From contig NZ_VXKE01000021.1 in NCBI RefSeq assembly GCF_008693005.1, forward strand, positions 186,001 through 250,000: a stretch of DNA of 64,000 bases, read 5' to 3'. Shown piece after piece: positions 33,997-42,199 of this stretch; positions within the stretch are counted from its first letter, which is position 1, and the number at the start of each line of letters is the position of its first letter. The translations under genes were made by a program, and so were the position numbers. The notes under the pieces are model-generated. The model searched no databases and was not told where the DNA came from. It saw only the letters and a list, made by a program, of their open reading frames with translations. The stretch comes from Helicobacter canis (lineage in GTDB: Bacteria; Campylobacterota; Campylobacteria; Campylobacterales; Helicobacteraceae).

Positions 33997-34713
33997 CTAC
34001 ACTATGTGTCGCCCCCCCCCCTTAGAAGTTTTAGCAAACACCCATAACTTCTGTAACGGATAAGAGAATAGCGGCACGCTTAGCGCGATAAATGCGCTGA
34101 TGAGATAGTAGGAGAGCGTGAAAAACGCGCCAAGATAGGTGATGGCTTGGGCGTAGATGGCAATGAGAGCTAGCAGGGCAAGGTAGCGCGGCAGCATTGT
34201 GCTGTGGTTGGGGTAGGCGCGGAATGCTAGGCGCATTTGCGCGAAGTAGCCGAAGATGAAGCTGGCAAGAGAGCCTAGCAGAGTGGCTAAGCTAAGCTCT
34301 GGCGTTGGCTTTTGCGCGCTTTTGCGGGAGTCTGCGGCGAGGGCTTGCTCATTACCGCTTAGGTAAATCCCTTCGCCCCCGCCTTGACAACCCACAAAAT
34401 CATCGCAAAATCCTGCCGCCTGTGGTGTTTCTAAATTTTGGGCATTTTGAGTAGAAGCATTAGAATCCTGTGCTAGCTGGTTTAGAGTTTGGTGCTGCTT
34501 GCTAGAATCCTGTGCTAGCTTGCCTGCATTTTGAGCATTTTCAAAAGTGGATTCTAGGTTTTGTGCTTCACTCCTAGAATCTACTTTTGAAAGCAGTGCC
34601 GAGAGATTTGCCACGCCATAGAAAACTCCGCTAGCCATCACCCCCACTACGCAATAGCGCAGAAATGTCGCATATTTTGCAAGCAGGCTTAGTAGGGCTT
34701 GGGTGGCTCTCAT
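33997..34713 (-). CDS. GtrA-family lipid-linked sugar flippase, with insertion, phase-variable 3' end
   Basis: About 238 residues against roughly 130 for GtrA. The first helix (FLRYCVVGVMASGVFYGVAN) and the later ones (LLGSLASFIFGYFAQMRLAF, LALLALIAIYAQAITYLGAF, LPLFSYPLQKLWVF-like end) are typical; the final QKLWVF is a family hallmark. About 100 residues between helix 1 and 2 are low-complexity plus a class B repeat. GtrA proteins move polyprenyl-phosphate sugars across the membrane. The ATG at 34713 overlaps the upstream TGA as ATGA. The gene ends just after a G10 tract (SKGGGRHIV); a one-base change swaps this end for a long extension. Confidence 0.78.
   Translation of the reverse strand: MRATQALLSLLAKYATFLRYCVVGVMASGVFYGVANLSALLSKVDSRSEAQNLESTFENAQNAGKLAQDSSKQHQTLNQLAQDSNASTQNAQNLETPQAAGFCDDFVGCQGGGEGIYLSGNEQALAADSRKSAQKPTPELSLATLLGSLASFIFGYFAQMRLAFRAYPNHSTMLPRYLALLALIAIYAQAITYLGAFFTLSYYLISAFIALSVPLFSYPLQKLWVFAKTSKGGGRHIV
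34012..34021 (-). repeat. G10 tract (C10 on plus strand) at the 3' end of gtrA
   Basis: Ten identical bases preceded by TTCTAA and followed by GCGACACA in the coding direction. Three frames after it give: stop after RHIV, about 140 more codons, or stop after three codons. Confidence 0.92.
34302..34430 (-). repeat. Class B repeat in gtrA
   Basis: Nearly identical to 30003-30130. Translated TPQAAGFCDDFVGCQGGGEG then IYLSGNEQALAADSRKSAQK, placed in the loop between membrane helices 1 and 2. Confidence 0.85.
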
Positions 34714-36476
34714 AGACTCTCTATACTCCAATAAATCTCGCCCAAACTATAAGGCATGACAAAAAGTGGCGCAGGGGGGTTCTCTTTGCTATCAAGCCTA
34801 GTGAAAGGGATTTTTGCAGATTCTAGCTTGTGTAGGAATGAGTGCTCCCAGCCATTTGAGTAGATATAGAGAGTCTGCTCTTGCGTGTAGGTCTTAGCAG
34901 AATCTAGGCGTGCTAGGGTGGCTTGCTTATAGTGTGAGCCGTGCTTGTAAAACTGCTTTGCATAGGTGGTGAAATTTATCGTAATTGTTACTAGCAGAGC
35001 TATGCGCAGTAAGCTGCCTAGGGGCTTCTTGCATAGATAGTAGCTAACGCCTAGCACAAGGAGTGGGAGGAAATACATCTGTGGCACATAGCGCGCCCAC
35101 CACGATTCTGGATTGATAAGAAAGCTCCCTGCAACTAACAACAAAAGCCCTAGAATCTCCTTGCGCCTAAAGCCTTGGCGGAAGAGCACAAGCATAAGCG
35201 CACTAAGCAGCACCACCCCGCTAAAATACGCGCCAAACCCAGCGATACGCGTATCGACATTTGGGGCTTCATCGTGCAAGTGTGAAAAGGGAGCTTTAAG
35301 CTGTGGGGTGCATTGCGCGGTGCAGTTTTGCGTGCGTGAGAAGAGTGAGTAGAGAAGTTTAGTGCCAGAGTTTAGCTCATCAAACATTTTTGGCTGCTGC
35401 CCTATGATGATGTTGATTTTTTCTTTGCCTAAGAGTGGGTAGCCAAAATGCTTGCCATTAGCTAGATTGGTAAGGAGTGGATTGGCATTGCAAGCGATGA
35501 TAAGAGAGCCTGTGATAAGTCCTAGCACGATAATGGGCTTAGAGTCTTTGAAGGGATAAAACCAGAGTAGATAGACAAGATAGCCTAGCCCGATAAAGCC
35601 CGCATACGCTACGCCTGTGAGCTTAATGCTAGCCATTGCTAGCAGTGCGCCTGCTAGGATAGAAGAGCGAGCAAAGAGGGCTTGGGATATGGCTTTTATC
35701 TCGTTAGGGCTAGAATCCACTAGCTTCCTGCGGTAAAACTCTCTATCAATAATGGCGCAAAATGCCACCAAAAGCGCGCAAGAAAGCAGCCCATCGACAT
35801 AGTAAGTGGCGATTTGCGCGCCCACCACAGGCGAAAAGCTTGCAAACAGGCTAATGATAGCAGCACTCAGCGGGCTGATAAATTTGGCTAGCACAGAGAG
35901 ACTATATAAAAACGCCCCAAATGCGGCGATAAAGTTTAGTGCCTTGCCTAGCTCGATAGTATCAAGGCTACTAGGAGCGATAGGAGCAAGCGCGCTCACA
36001 ATAGAGCTAGCGACTACCTCGCTAAACTTGAGATAGTGCTCTACCCAGATTTCGTGGCTTAGGTAGGGGAGCAAGGGCTCTATGTCTGCCATTTTCTGCC
36101 ATACTGGATTCCAGCCATTTGCAAGGTATAAAATCCCTATTTGGTGGTAGGCTCTCCCGTCCCAAGAGTAGTCATAGAGCAGGGCACTAAGTGTGAGAGA
36201 GAGACTAAAGCCACCTAGCACAGCTGCCCCCCCCCCTAGAAGAATTTCCCTACTTTTTGCCAAAAATAGTGGGATAAGACTTATGGCAAAGGCAAGGGGC
36301 AAATGCAGTGGCGTGATAGGGATATGGAGCAAAAATCCAAGACTTGCTAGCATAAAGAGTGCGCATAAAAATCCCAGAAATACGCAAGCTATGGTGAAAG
36401 TAAGCCTAGCACAATAGAATCTAGCAAAGCTAGATTCTAGGGCTTGCAGTAGTGATATGGTGCGGTGCAGTAGCAT
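34710..36476 (-). CDS. GT39/GT-C-type membrane glycosyltransferase, phase-variable, in frame
   Basis: 588 residues with about 11 helices. The first periplasmic loop has YDYSWDGRAYHQIGILYLAN, the Asp-rich acceptor/donor loop of GT-C enzymes that use polyprenyl-phosphate sugars. Helices follow the PMT/ArnT pattern (LSVLAKFISPLSAAIISLFA, then ATYYVDGLLSCALLVAFCAI). A C10 tract (plus strand) encodes ILLGGGAAV near residue 82 and is in frame. AGGAGATCCCA precedes the ATG; the TGA overlaps the gtrA start. Confidence 0.75.
   Translation of the reverse strand: MLLHRTISLLQALESSFARFYCARLTFTIACVFLGFLCALFMLASLGFLLHIPITPLHLPLAFAISLIPLFLAKSREILLGGGAAVLGGFSLSLTLSALLYDYSWDGRAYHQIGILYLANGWNPVWQKMADIEPLLPYLSHEIWVEHYLKFSEVVASSIVSALAPIAPSSLDTIELGKALNFIAAFGAFLYSLSVLAKFISPLSAAIISLFASFSPVVGAQIATYYVDGLLSCALLVAFCAIIDREFYRRKLVDSSPNEIKAISQALFARSSILAGALLAMASIKLTGVAYAGFIGLGYLVYLLWFYPFKDSKPIIVLGLITGSLIIACNANPLLTNLANGKHFGYPLLGKEKINIIIGQQPKMFDELNSGTKLLYSLFSRTQNCTAQCTPQLKAPFSHLHDEAPNVDTRIAGFGAYFSGVVLLSALMLVLFRQGFRRKEILGLLLLVAGSFLINPESWWARYVPQMYFLPLLVLGVSYYLCKKPLGSLLRIALLVTITINFTTYAKQFYKHGSHYKQATLARLDSAKTYTQEQTLYIYSNGWEHSFLHKLESAKIPFTRLDSKENPPAPLFVMPYSLGEIYWSIESL
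36227..36236 (-). repeat. G10 tract (C10 on plus strand) in the third GT39-like gene
   Basis: Ten identical bases, preceded by TTCTA and followed by GCAGC in the coding direction. In frame. Confidence 0.92.
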
Positions 36477-36495
36477 TGGGATCTCCTGTTAGATT

Positions 36496-37752
36496 CTAGC
36501 TTTGTGCGCTGCTATCTTTGCGCGTGCCAAGCAAGAGTAGGTAAAACACAAGCGCAAAGCCCACACACATAGCGATACAAAATGGCACGCCCATATTCAT
36601 AGCCCAGTGGGTTTCTTGTATTGTGTGCTGCCCCCCCCCATTCAATAATTGCATAATTGCTTGACTTAGGGAGTCGATATAGGGCTTAAGCTTTTGCCCC
36701 CGGTAGATGAATAGTGTGATAGCTAAAAGGGCTAGCATAGGCAGGCTGAACGCTTTGTAAGAGTCTTTTGCGATAAGTAGGGCGAGAAAGAGCATATAGC
36801 CATCATAGCCTAGGTGGGGCAGGGTGAAGAGTGAAAGCACAATGCTCGCGCTAATGATCGCGCTTTCACTTGGTTTATACGCATAGACAATCCACACAAA
36901 GCTTGCGTAAATGACTAGGATTATAAGACTTATGGGGCTTATGGGATTGTGGAAGAGCTTTTGTGAGAGGGAGAAAAGATCGCTTGGACCGCCTAATGCG
37001 CTGCCGCTGGCATAATGGGCGGCATTGACTTGGCTTAGTAGGCGCAGGGTGTCTATGGGGCTTGTGTGGGTCTGTAAGCTAAAGGCACATATAACTAGAG
37101 CCACTAGCACGCCAGCTGCGATGACTTCTCTCCTATATCCTGCTAGGAAAAATCCAAGCATAAGCGGCAGCCCGAAAGAATGCTTAATGCACACAAAAGC
37201 TAGGGCGATACTTAGGATAATGCTCTTATGCCTAAAGCAGTAGGCAAGAGCGATGAAAAAGCCTATCATAATCGCACTTTGCGCATTGCCAATGACGGTG
37301 CCAAAGCAGTAGCCAAGCACGACAAGGATACTTGCTGCATACAAAAAGCCGCGATTTGTCCCATAGCGTATAAAAAGAACAATCGTCCCACAAAATAGCG
37401 CGATATTCCACAGGGCAAAGGCGATCTTCGCCCCCTCCCACTCCAGCAAGCCAAAGGGAAACATCACATAATACATCAAGGGCATATAGTTTGGACCATT
37501 TGCTAGGAATACATCGCCATTAAGATAGGCAATGTATGGGTTTAAGGCTTGCTCAAACTCCCCTAAGCCAAAGAGCTGCTTTGTAGGATACCACTGCATA
37601 TCTAGTGATGCCCACTCGCCAAATAGGGCTAATGGAAAAACAATATACGCATAGCGCGCGATAATGAGTGCAAAAAGCACAAAGCTAGTCTTAGGGTATC
37701 GCTTGATAAGGGTGTTGATTGTGCTTAGAAAATTTGCTAGATGCTTAGACAT
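36496..37752 (-). CDS. GT87-type (DUF2029) membrane glycosyltransferase, phase-variable, in frame
   Basis: 418 residues with about ten helices. FGEWASLDMQWYPTKQLF then NGPNYMPLMYYVMFPFGLLE, VIGNAQSAIMIGFFIALAYC and FVCIKHSFGLPLMLGFFLAG fit the GT87 family of polyprenol-phosphate-mannose-dependent mannosyltransferases (a group also containing arabinan-capping enzymes). A C9 tract near the 3' end encodes LLNGGGQHT. Its ATG overlaps the stop of the preceding gene by one base, with AAAGGAG as ribosome site. Confidence 0.75.
   Translation of the reverse strand: MSKHLANFLSTINTLIKRYPKTSFVLFALIIARYAYIVFPLALFGEWASLDMQWYPTKQLFGLGEFEQALNPYIAYLNGDVFLANGPNYMPLMYYVMFPFGLLEWEGAKIAFALWNIALFCGTIVLFIRYGTNRGFLYAASILVVLGYCFGTVIGNAQSAIMIGFFIALAYCFRHKSIILSIALAFVCIKHSFGLPLMLGFFLAGYRREVIAAGVLVALVICAFSLQTHTSPIDTLRLLSQVNAAHYASGSALGGPSDLFSLSQKLFHNPISPISLIILVIYASFVWIVYAYKPSESAIISASIVLSLFTLPHLGYDGYMLFLALLIAKDSYKAFSLPMLALLAITLFIYRGQKLKPYIDSLSQAIMQLLNGGGQHTIQETHWAMNMGVPFCIAMCVGFALVFYLLLLGTRKDSSAQS
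36631..36639 (-). repeat. G9 tract (C9 on plus strand) in the GT87-like gene
   Basis: Nine identical bases followed by GCAGCACACA in the coding direction. In frame. Confidence 0.9.
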
Positions 37753-39422
37753 TATTGCTCCTTTGGTGCTTGGGTTAGGATATTGCTATGCTGCTCATCA
37801 GTGTTGGCAAAGATGATGAAATGCGCACTTTGGGCGACTTTTCTATAAGGGTAGGAGCCATTTATAAGCTTGTGGTAGATGTCTTTTGCTTCTTGCTCGT
37901 AGGTGTTTTTGGGTGTATCGTAGCGATTTTTATCTACATAAAGGACGATAAAATCCTTTGGTATAAAGCTATTTGCCCTAGATTCTTTTGCCCACTCTTC
38001 ATAGACAAACCCAGCTGGATAAGAAAGCCCATAAATTGGGTAGATTTGCGTGGGCTTTAGCCCAAGTGATAAGTAAGCGAAGTTGGTATTTTCACTTAAA
38101 ATTGTCGCGCGTGTATCGTGGATCAGCGGGCGCAGAGTCTCTACAAGCTCATCGCTTAAGGCATACATAGAGTCCATAGAATCCGCTTGTGCATAGTATT
38201 TAGTGAAAACTTGTTTATACGAGCCGCTCATACTAGCCCCGATAATTTGGACAAACAGCACCGCAAGCAATACTGCCCCCCCCCCTAGAAGCTTCCGCGC
38301 ACGGAGTGTGCCAAGAGTGCTTAGCACAAGGATAGTAAGAGCTATGGAGCTAAAGTAGTAGGCTTCCCACGCTTTATTGACAAAAAAGAGTAGATAAACA
38401 AAGGAGACGCCAAGCCCAGCGGCAATGGGCGCGAAGCGCAGGGCAGTGCCTTGTGCGTGTGATAGCATAGAGAAGTTGGTGGAAGTCGCTAAAAATGCCT
38501 GCTTGCCAGCGATGAAGCAATAATACGCCACAACAGCAAGCAGTGCGATAAAGACAACTATCTCAAAATAGTAGTAATCAATCATAGCAAGCTTATCGCT
38601 TAATGATACCTGTGTATATGCGCCGTGATTGGTGGCATTAGAGTTCATATTGCCAGCAAACATTGCATACCACGCATTAAAGCCCCTTGGGTGCAGGAGG
38701 TAGGGATTAGTAGCAATCCAAATAGCAAAGATTCCAAATGTCGCTACGATCGCGCGCTTTATGCTAGGGATTATGCCTTGAGTGCGCATACACATAAAGA
38801 TATAGGCATACACCATAGGGATAAAGAGAATCGCCTGAAACTTCGCCACGCCCATACCTAGCCCAAGAGCTATCCACGCAAGCGTATAATGCTTGCCAAA
38901 GCTAAAGTTATCGCGCAAGAGATAGTAGGCACAAGCAAGCACGAAAAATGCTTGAAATACATCAGGCTTGTAAATATAGCCTTGGTGCCAGAATCCACTC
39001 ATCGCGATAAAAATACCAATGACAACCACGCAAAGCCTAGCAGAGAGATACATTCTAGCTATTTTGTAGATGAGATAGAGATTTGCTATGCTAAAAAGCG
39101 CGTTTAGCACGCGCGGGGCGTAGATTTGCAAGGGGTAGTTCTCTGTGATGATAAAGGGCAGGGCAGCAAGGAGATTTAGCATATAGTAGGGGAAGCCGTA
39201 GTTGTATGCACCAATGGTGAAAATCTTTTTGATATTAAGCGTGATAAAGCCATTATAAATACTTTGTAGCTCTAAAAAATGCTCCATTTCATCGCCTTTA
39301 GCGAGCCCTAGAAACTGCACATCTACATACCGCCAATCCATATAGCAAAAGACTGCAAAGCAGCCAAGCAGAATACTATAGAGCACAATAGATTCTCTAA
39401 GACTAAATTTCTGCGGGTTCAT
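37752..39422 (-). CDS. GT39-like membrane glycosyltransferase, copy A, phase-variable, in frame
   Basis: 556 residues, about 11-12 helices. The first loop has LAKGDEMEHFLELQSIYNGF with the Asp-Glu pair expected in PMT/ArnT-type GT-C enzymes. The region YMLNLLAALPFIITENYPLQ then IYAPRVLNALFSIANLYLIY is nearly identical to copy B just upstream, showing a tandem duplication. A C10 tract encodes KLLGGGAVLL and is in frame. The C-terminal soluble part holds SLGLKPTQIYPIYGLSYPAG. It starts just after the copy B stop. Confidence 0.75.
   Translation of the reverse strand: MNPQKFSLRESIVLYSILLGCFAVFCYMDWRYVDVQFLGLAKGDEMEHFLELQSIYNGFITLNIKKIFTIGAYNYGFPYYMLNLLAALPFIITENYPLQIYAPRVLNALFSIANLYLIYKIARMYLSARLCVVVIGIFIAMSGFWHQGYIYKPDVFQAFFVLACAYYLLRDNFSFGKHYTLAWIALGLGMGVAKFQAILFIPMVYAYIFMCMRTQGIIPSIKRAIVATFGIFAIWIATNPYLLHPRGFNAWYAMFAGNMNSNATNHGAYTQVSLSDKLAMIDYYYFEIVVFIALLAVVAYYCFIAGKQAFLATSTNFSMLSHAQGTALRFAPIAAGLGVSFVYLLFFVNKAWEAYYFSSIALTILVLSTLGTLRARKLLGGGAVLLAVLFVQIIGASMSGSYKQVFTKYYAQADSMDSMYALSDELVETLRPLIHDTRATILSENTNFAYLSLGLKPTQIYPIYGLSYPAGFVYEEWAKESRANSFIPKDFIVLYVDKNRYDTPKNTYEQEAKDIYHKLINGSYPYRKVAQSAHFIIFANTDEQHSNILTQAPKEQ
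38276..38285 (-). repeat. G10 tract (C10 on plus strand) in GT39-like copy A
   Basis: Ten identical bases, preceded by TTCTA and followed by GCAGTA in the coding direction. In frame. Confidence 0.92.
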
Positions 39423-39424
39423 AA

Positions 39425-41141
39425 CTACTCCTTTGGCTTAGTGATATTGCTATGCTGCTCATCAGTATTAGCAAAGATGATGAAATGCTCGCTTTTGGCG
39501 ACTTGCTTGTAAGGGTATTGCCCGCTAAAGAGCTTCTCTAGCACTTCTTTTGTCTGCTCATCTGTATGGGAGCGCTTCTCATAGCTTGATAGCCACCAAT
39601 TTTGGCTTAAGATGATGAAGTCTTTAGGGATAAATGGCAGGGAGTGGGGCTTCTTGCTCCACTGCTCATAGACAAAGCCTTCAGCATTTGGCAGACCAAA
39701 GATTTGATAGATTTGGGTGGGCTTTAGTCCAAGTGATAGGTAGTAGAAATTCACATTATCACTAAAAATGGTGGTATTTGGATCGGTGATAAAAGGGCGC
39801 GCGAGATCAGTAAGCTCCTGTGCCAGAGCGTGCGCAGAATCTAGGGAAATGGGATATTTGGTAAAGACTTGTTTGTAAGTGCTAGACATAAGCCCTCCTA
39901 GAATCTGTAGTGCAAGCAAGAGCGATAGGGCAGTGGTTTGATAGAGCTTCTTTCTCTTTGTGTGCTGCCCCCCCCCCCTTAGAAGTTTTAGCGACAAGCA
40001 GAGCAAGCGGGATAAATAGCACGCAGCCAAGTGCCATCGTGCTAAAGTAGTAGGCTTCCCACGCTTTATTGACAAACAATAGCAAATACACAAGCGAGAT
40101 GAAAAACCCCACTGCAAGTGGCGCAAATGCGATACATATAGATTCTGCTTGTGTGTAGGGCTGTTGCATAGAGTCTTGCTTGCTAGAATCTAGCGCGCGT
40201 GGGCTTTGCCAAATGAGCCATTGAAGTGCGATGATACAGCAATAAAGCCCAGCAGCAAGCAGCACGATAAAGACAACTATCTCAAAATAATAAAGCTCGA
40301 TGACTTGGGAGAGCTTCTCACTTAAGGGCACTTGTGTATATGCGCCGTGGTTGGTAGCATTTGAGCGCATATTACCTTCAAACATACTAAGCCACGCATT
40401 AAAGCCGCTTTTATGCAAGAGATAAGGATTGCTTAGAATCCATAGCGCGATAATCCCTAGCGTGCCTAGCGCACATCGCTTTAGTGCTAGGAGTATTTGC
40501 CCTGCTTGCATAGAGAGAGCAGGCAGGCAGATATAGGCATACATCATAGGGATAAAGAGGATCGCTTGGAATTTAGCTAGTCCAATACCTAGCCCAAGAG
40601 CTATCCACGCAAGCGTGTAGTGCTTGCCAAAGCTAAAATTATCGCGCAAGAGATAATACGCACAAGCAAGCACGAAAAATGCTTGAAACACATCAGGCTT
40701 AAACACATAGCCTAAATGCCAGAATCCACCCATAGCCACAAATATCCCTGCAATAAGCATAGAATCTAGCGCGCTAAGATAGATTCTAGCTATACGATAA
40801 AGTAGCCAGATATTTGCTATGCTAAAAAGTGCGTTTAGCACGCGTGGGGCGTAGATTTGCAAGGAGTAGCTCTCTGTGATGATAAAGGGTAGGGCAGCAA
40901 GGAGATTTAGCATATAGTAGAAAAAGCCATAGTTATAAAACTCAAAGGCGAAAAACTGCTTGATATTAAGCGTGGTAAGCCCTTGATACATCTTTTGCAG
41001 TTGCAAAAATTGGGGCATAGCATCGCCATTAGTAAGAGCTAGAAACTCTACATCGACATACCGCCACCCCATATAACAAAACACGCCAAAGCACACTGCC
41101 ATAAGGGCATAAAGTGCTAGATTTTTGGTGATTTTTCTCAT
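39425..41141 (-). CDS. GT39-like membrane glycosyltransferase, copy B, phase-variable, currently out of frame
   Basis: Frame one covers 41141-39882, and frame two is open from 40126 to 39425; the break is at 11 C (plus strand). One lost base (10, the length in copy A) or two gained would join them. The paralogy with copy A runs along the whole gene. The first loop reads LTNGDAMPQF, so the Glu of copy A's GDE is Ala here; donor or acceptor choice may differ. GGAGG lies 4 bases before the ATG at 41141, overlapping the UbiA-like gene's end. Confidence 0.72.
39968..39978 (-). repeat. G11 tract (C11 on plus strand) in GT39-like copy B
   Basis: Eleven identical bases, preceded by TTCTAA and followed by GCAGCACACA in the coding direction. 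Off by one from copy A. Confidence 0.92.
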
Positions 41142-41142
41142 A

Positions 41143-42056
41143 CTACCTCCAAAATCCAATGATGATAAAGCTTGCTAGCCACGCTAGGATCACAAGCTGT
41201 AAGAAGCGATCGTGTAGGAGAATCTTAGAGGGGCTAGAAGATTTTTGTAAAACAAAGGTGATTTGCATATAGCGGAAAATGCCTAGCAGGACGAAGACGG
41301 CGGTTAAGTAGAGATTATGCGTGTGGAGTCGCTCATTGACCGACTCATCAATACTATAAAAGATATATGCCACCATCACAAGTGAGGCAGAAATCCCCAT
41401 AGCAATGTCTAAAAACACACGATTGTAGCCATCGATATTATTACGCGCTTTAATGCCAGATTCTAGCAGAAGTATATCATCGCGCCTTTTAGCAAGAGCT
41501 AGAAACACTGCTAGCAAAAAGGTCGTAATCACAATCCAATGTGAGAGCCCAATGGCGATCACCAAAGCCCCTACCCAAAGCCTTAGCACAAAGCCACTAG
41601 CTATACAAAATACATCAACAATAGCAATATGCTTAAGATAAAGACAATAGGCAAGATTTAAGACAATGTAAATAATTATGGGTGCATAGAGACTAAGTAG
41701 CGCACTTGCCTCCAAGTCTTTGCCCATAATCATATATGCCCCCCCCCTAAGAGTATAAGAGCTATACCAAAAATATAGGCTAGTAAAGGCGAGATTGCAC
41801 CGCTTGCCACAGGGCGGCTTGCCTTGCTGGGGTGCAGGGCGTCAAGCTTGGCATCAAGGCAGTCGTTTATGGCATAAATCCCACTAGCGATAAGACAAAA
41901 TCCACAAAATGCCACAAGCAAATCAAGCGCGACTGCGCCTAAGTCATACTGCCCAAAGCCAAAGAATGCAGGTGCAAAAATGAAGAGATTTTTACTATAT
42001 TGATGTGGGCGCATTAGTGTGATAAAGGCGCGGACTTTTGGCAGTGGTAGGGGCAT
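41143..42056 (-). CDS. UbiA-family polyprenyl-phosphate phosphoribosyltransferase-like protein, phase-variable, currently out of frame
   Basis: Frame one (42056-41730) has LMRPHQYSKNLFIFAPAFFG and YAINDCLDAKLDALHPSKAS then RPVASG, the NDxxD motif and HPxK.xRPxASG signature of decaprenyl-phosphate 5-phosphoribosyltransferase (mycobacterial UbiA). Frame two (41733-41143) continues with VDVFCIASGFVLRLWVGALV, HWIVITTFLLAVFLALAKRR and further helices. The break is at C9; one added base (10) restores about 300 residues, the normal size. The enzyme class puts phosphoribose on polyprenyl phosphate, the first step to lipid-linked arabinose in actinobacteria. It is the first gene of the cluster. Confidence 0.78.
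41739..41747 (-). repeat. G9 tract (C9 on plus strand) in the UbiA-like gene
   Basis: Nine identical bases after CTTA and before GCATA in the coding direction. Out of frame by one. Confidence 0.9.
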
Positions 42057-42090
42057 AGATACTCTTTAAGCGATACTAGATTGGTGGCGC

Positions 42091-42096
42091 ATTGTA
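42091..42096 (-). promoter_or_regulatory. Possible -10 box for the glycan cluster
   Basis: TACAAT on the minus strand about 35 bases before the first gene's ATG, within the 143-bp gap after uvrC. A single mismatch from TATAAT; no -35 is claimed. Confidence 0.35.
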
Positions 42097-42199
42097 GGAG
42101 AAAGTTGCTTAAACCCAGCTTCCTTAAGAAGTGCGCTAGCTATCTTGCTAGGCTGGTGTGCGGGTTGTATGGGTGTAGATGTGCTCGGCTAGAATAGAG

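Noticed and set aside
20714-34430. A CRISPR array built from the repeats
   Set aside because: Copies are irregularly spaced, in both orientations, inside different genes, vary in sequence, and no cas genes are present.
42057-42199. A possible tRNA or small RNA between uvrC and the UbiA-like gene
   Set aside because: No cloverleaf and no conserved T-arm motif; only a weak -10-like box is seen.
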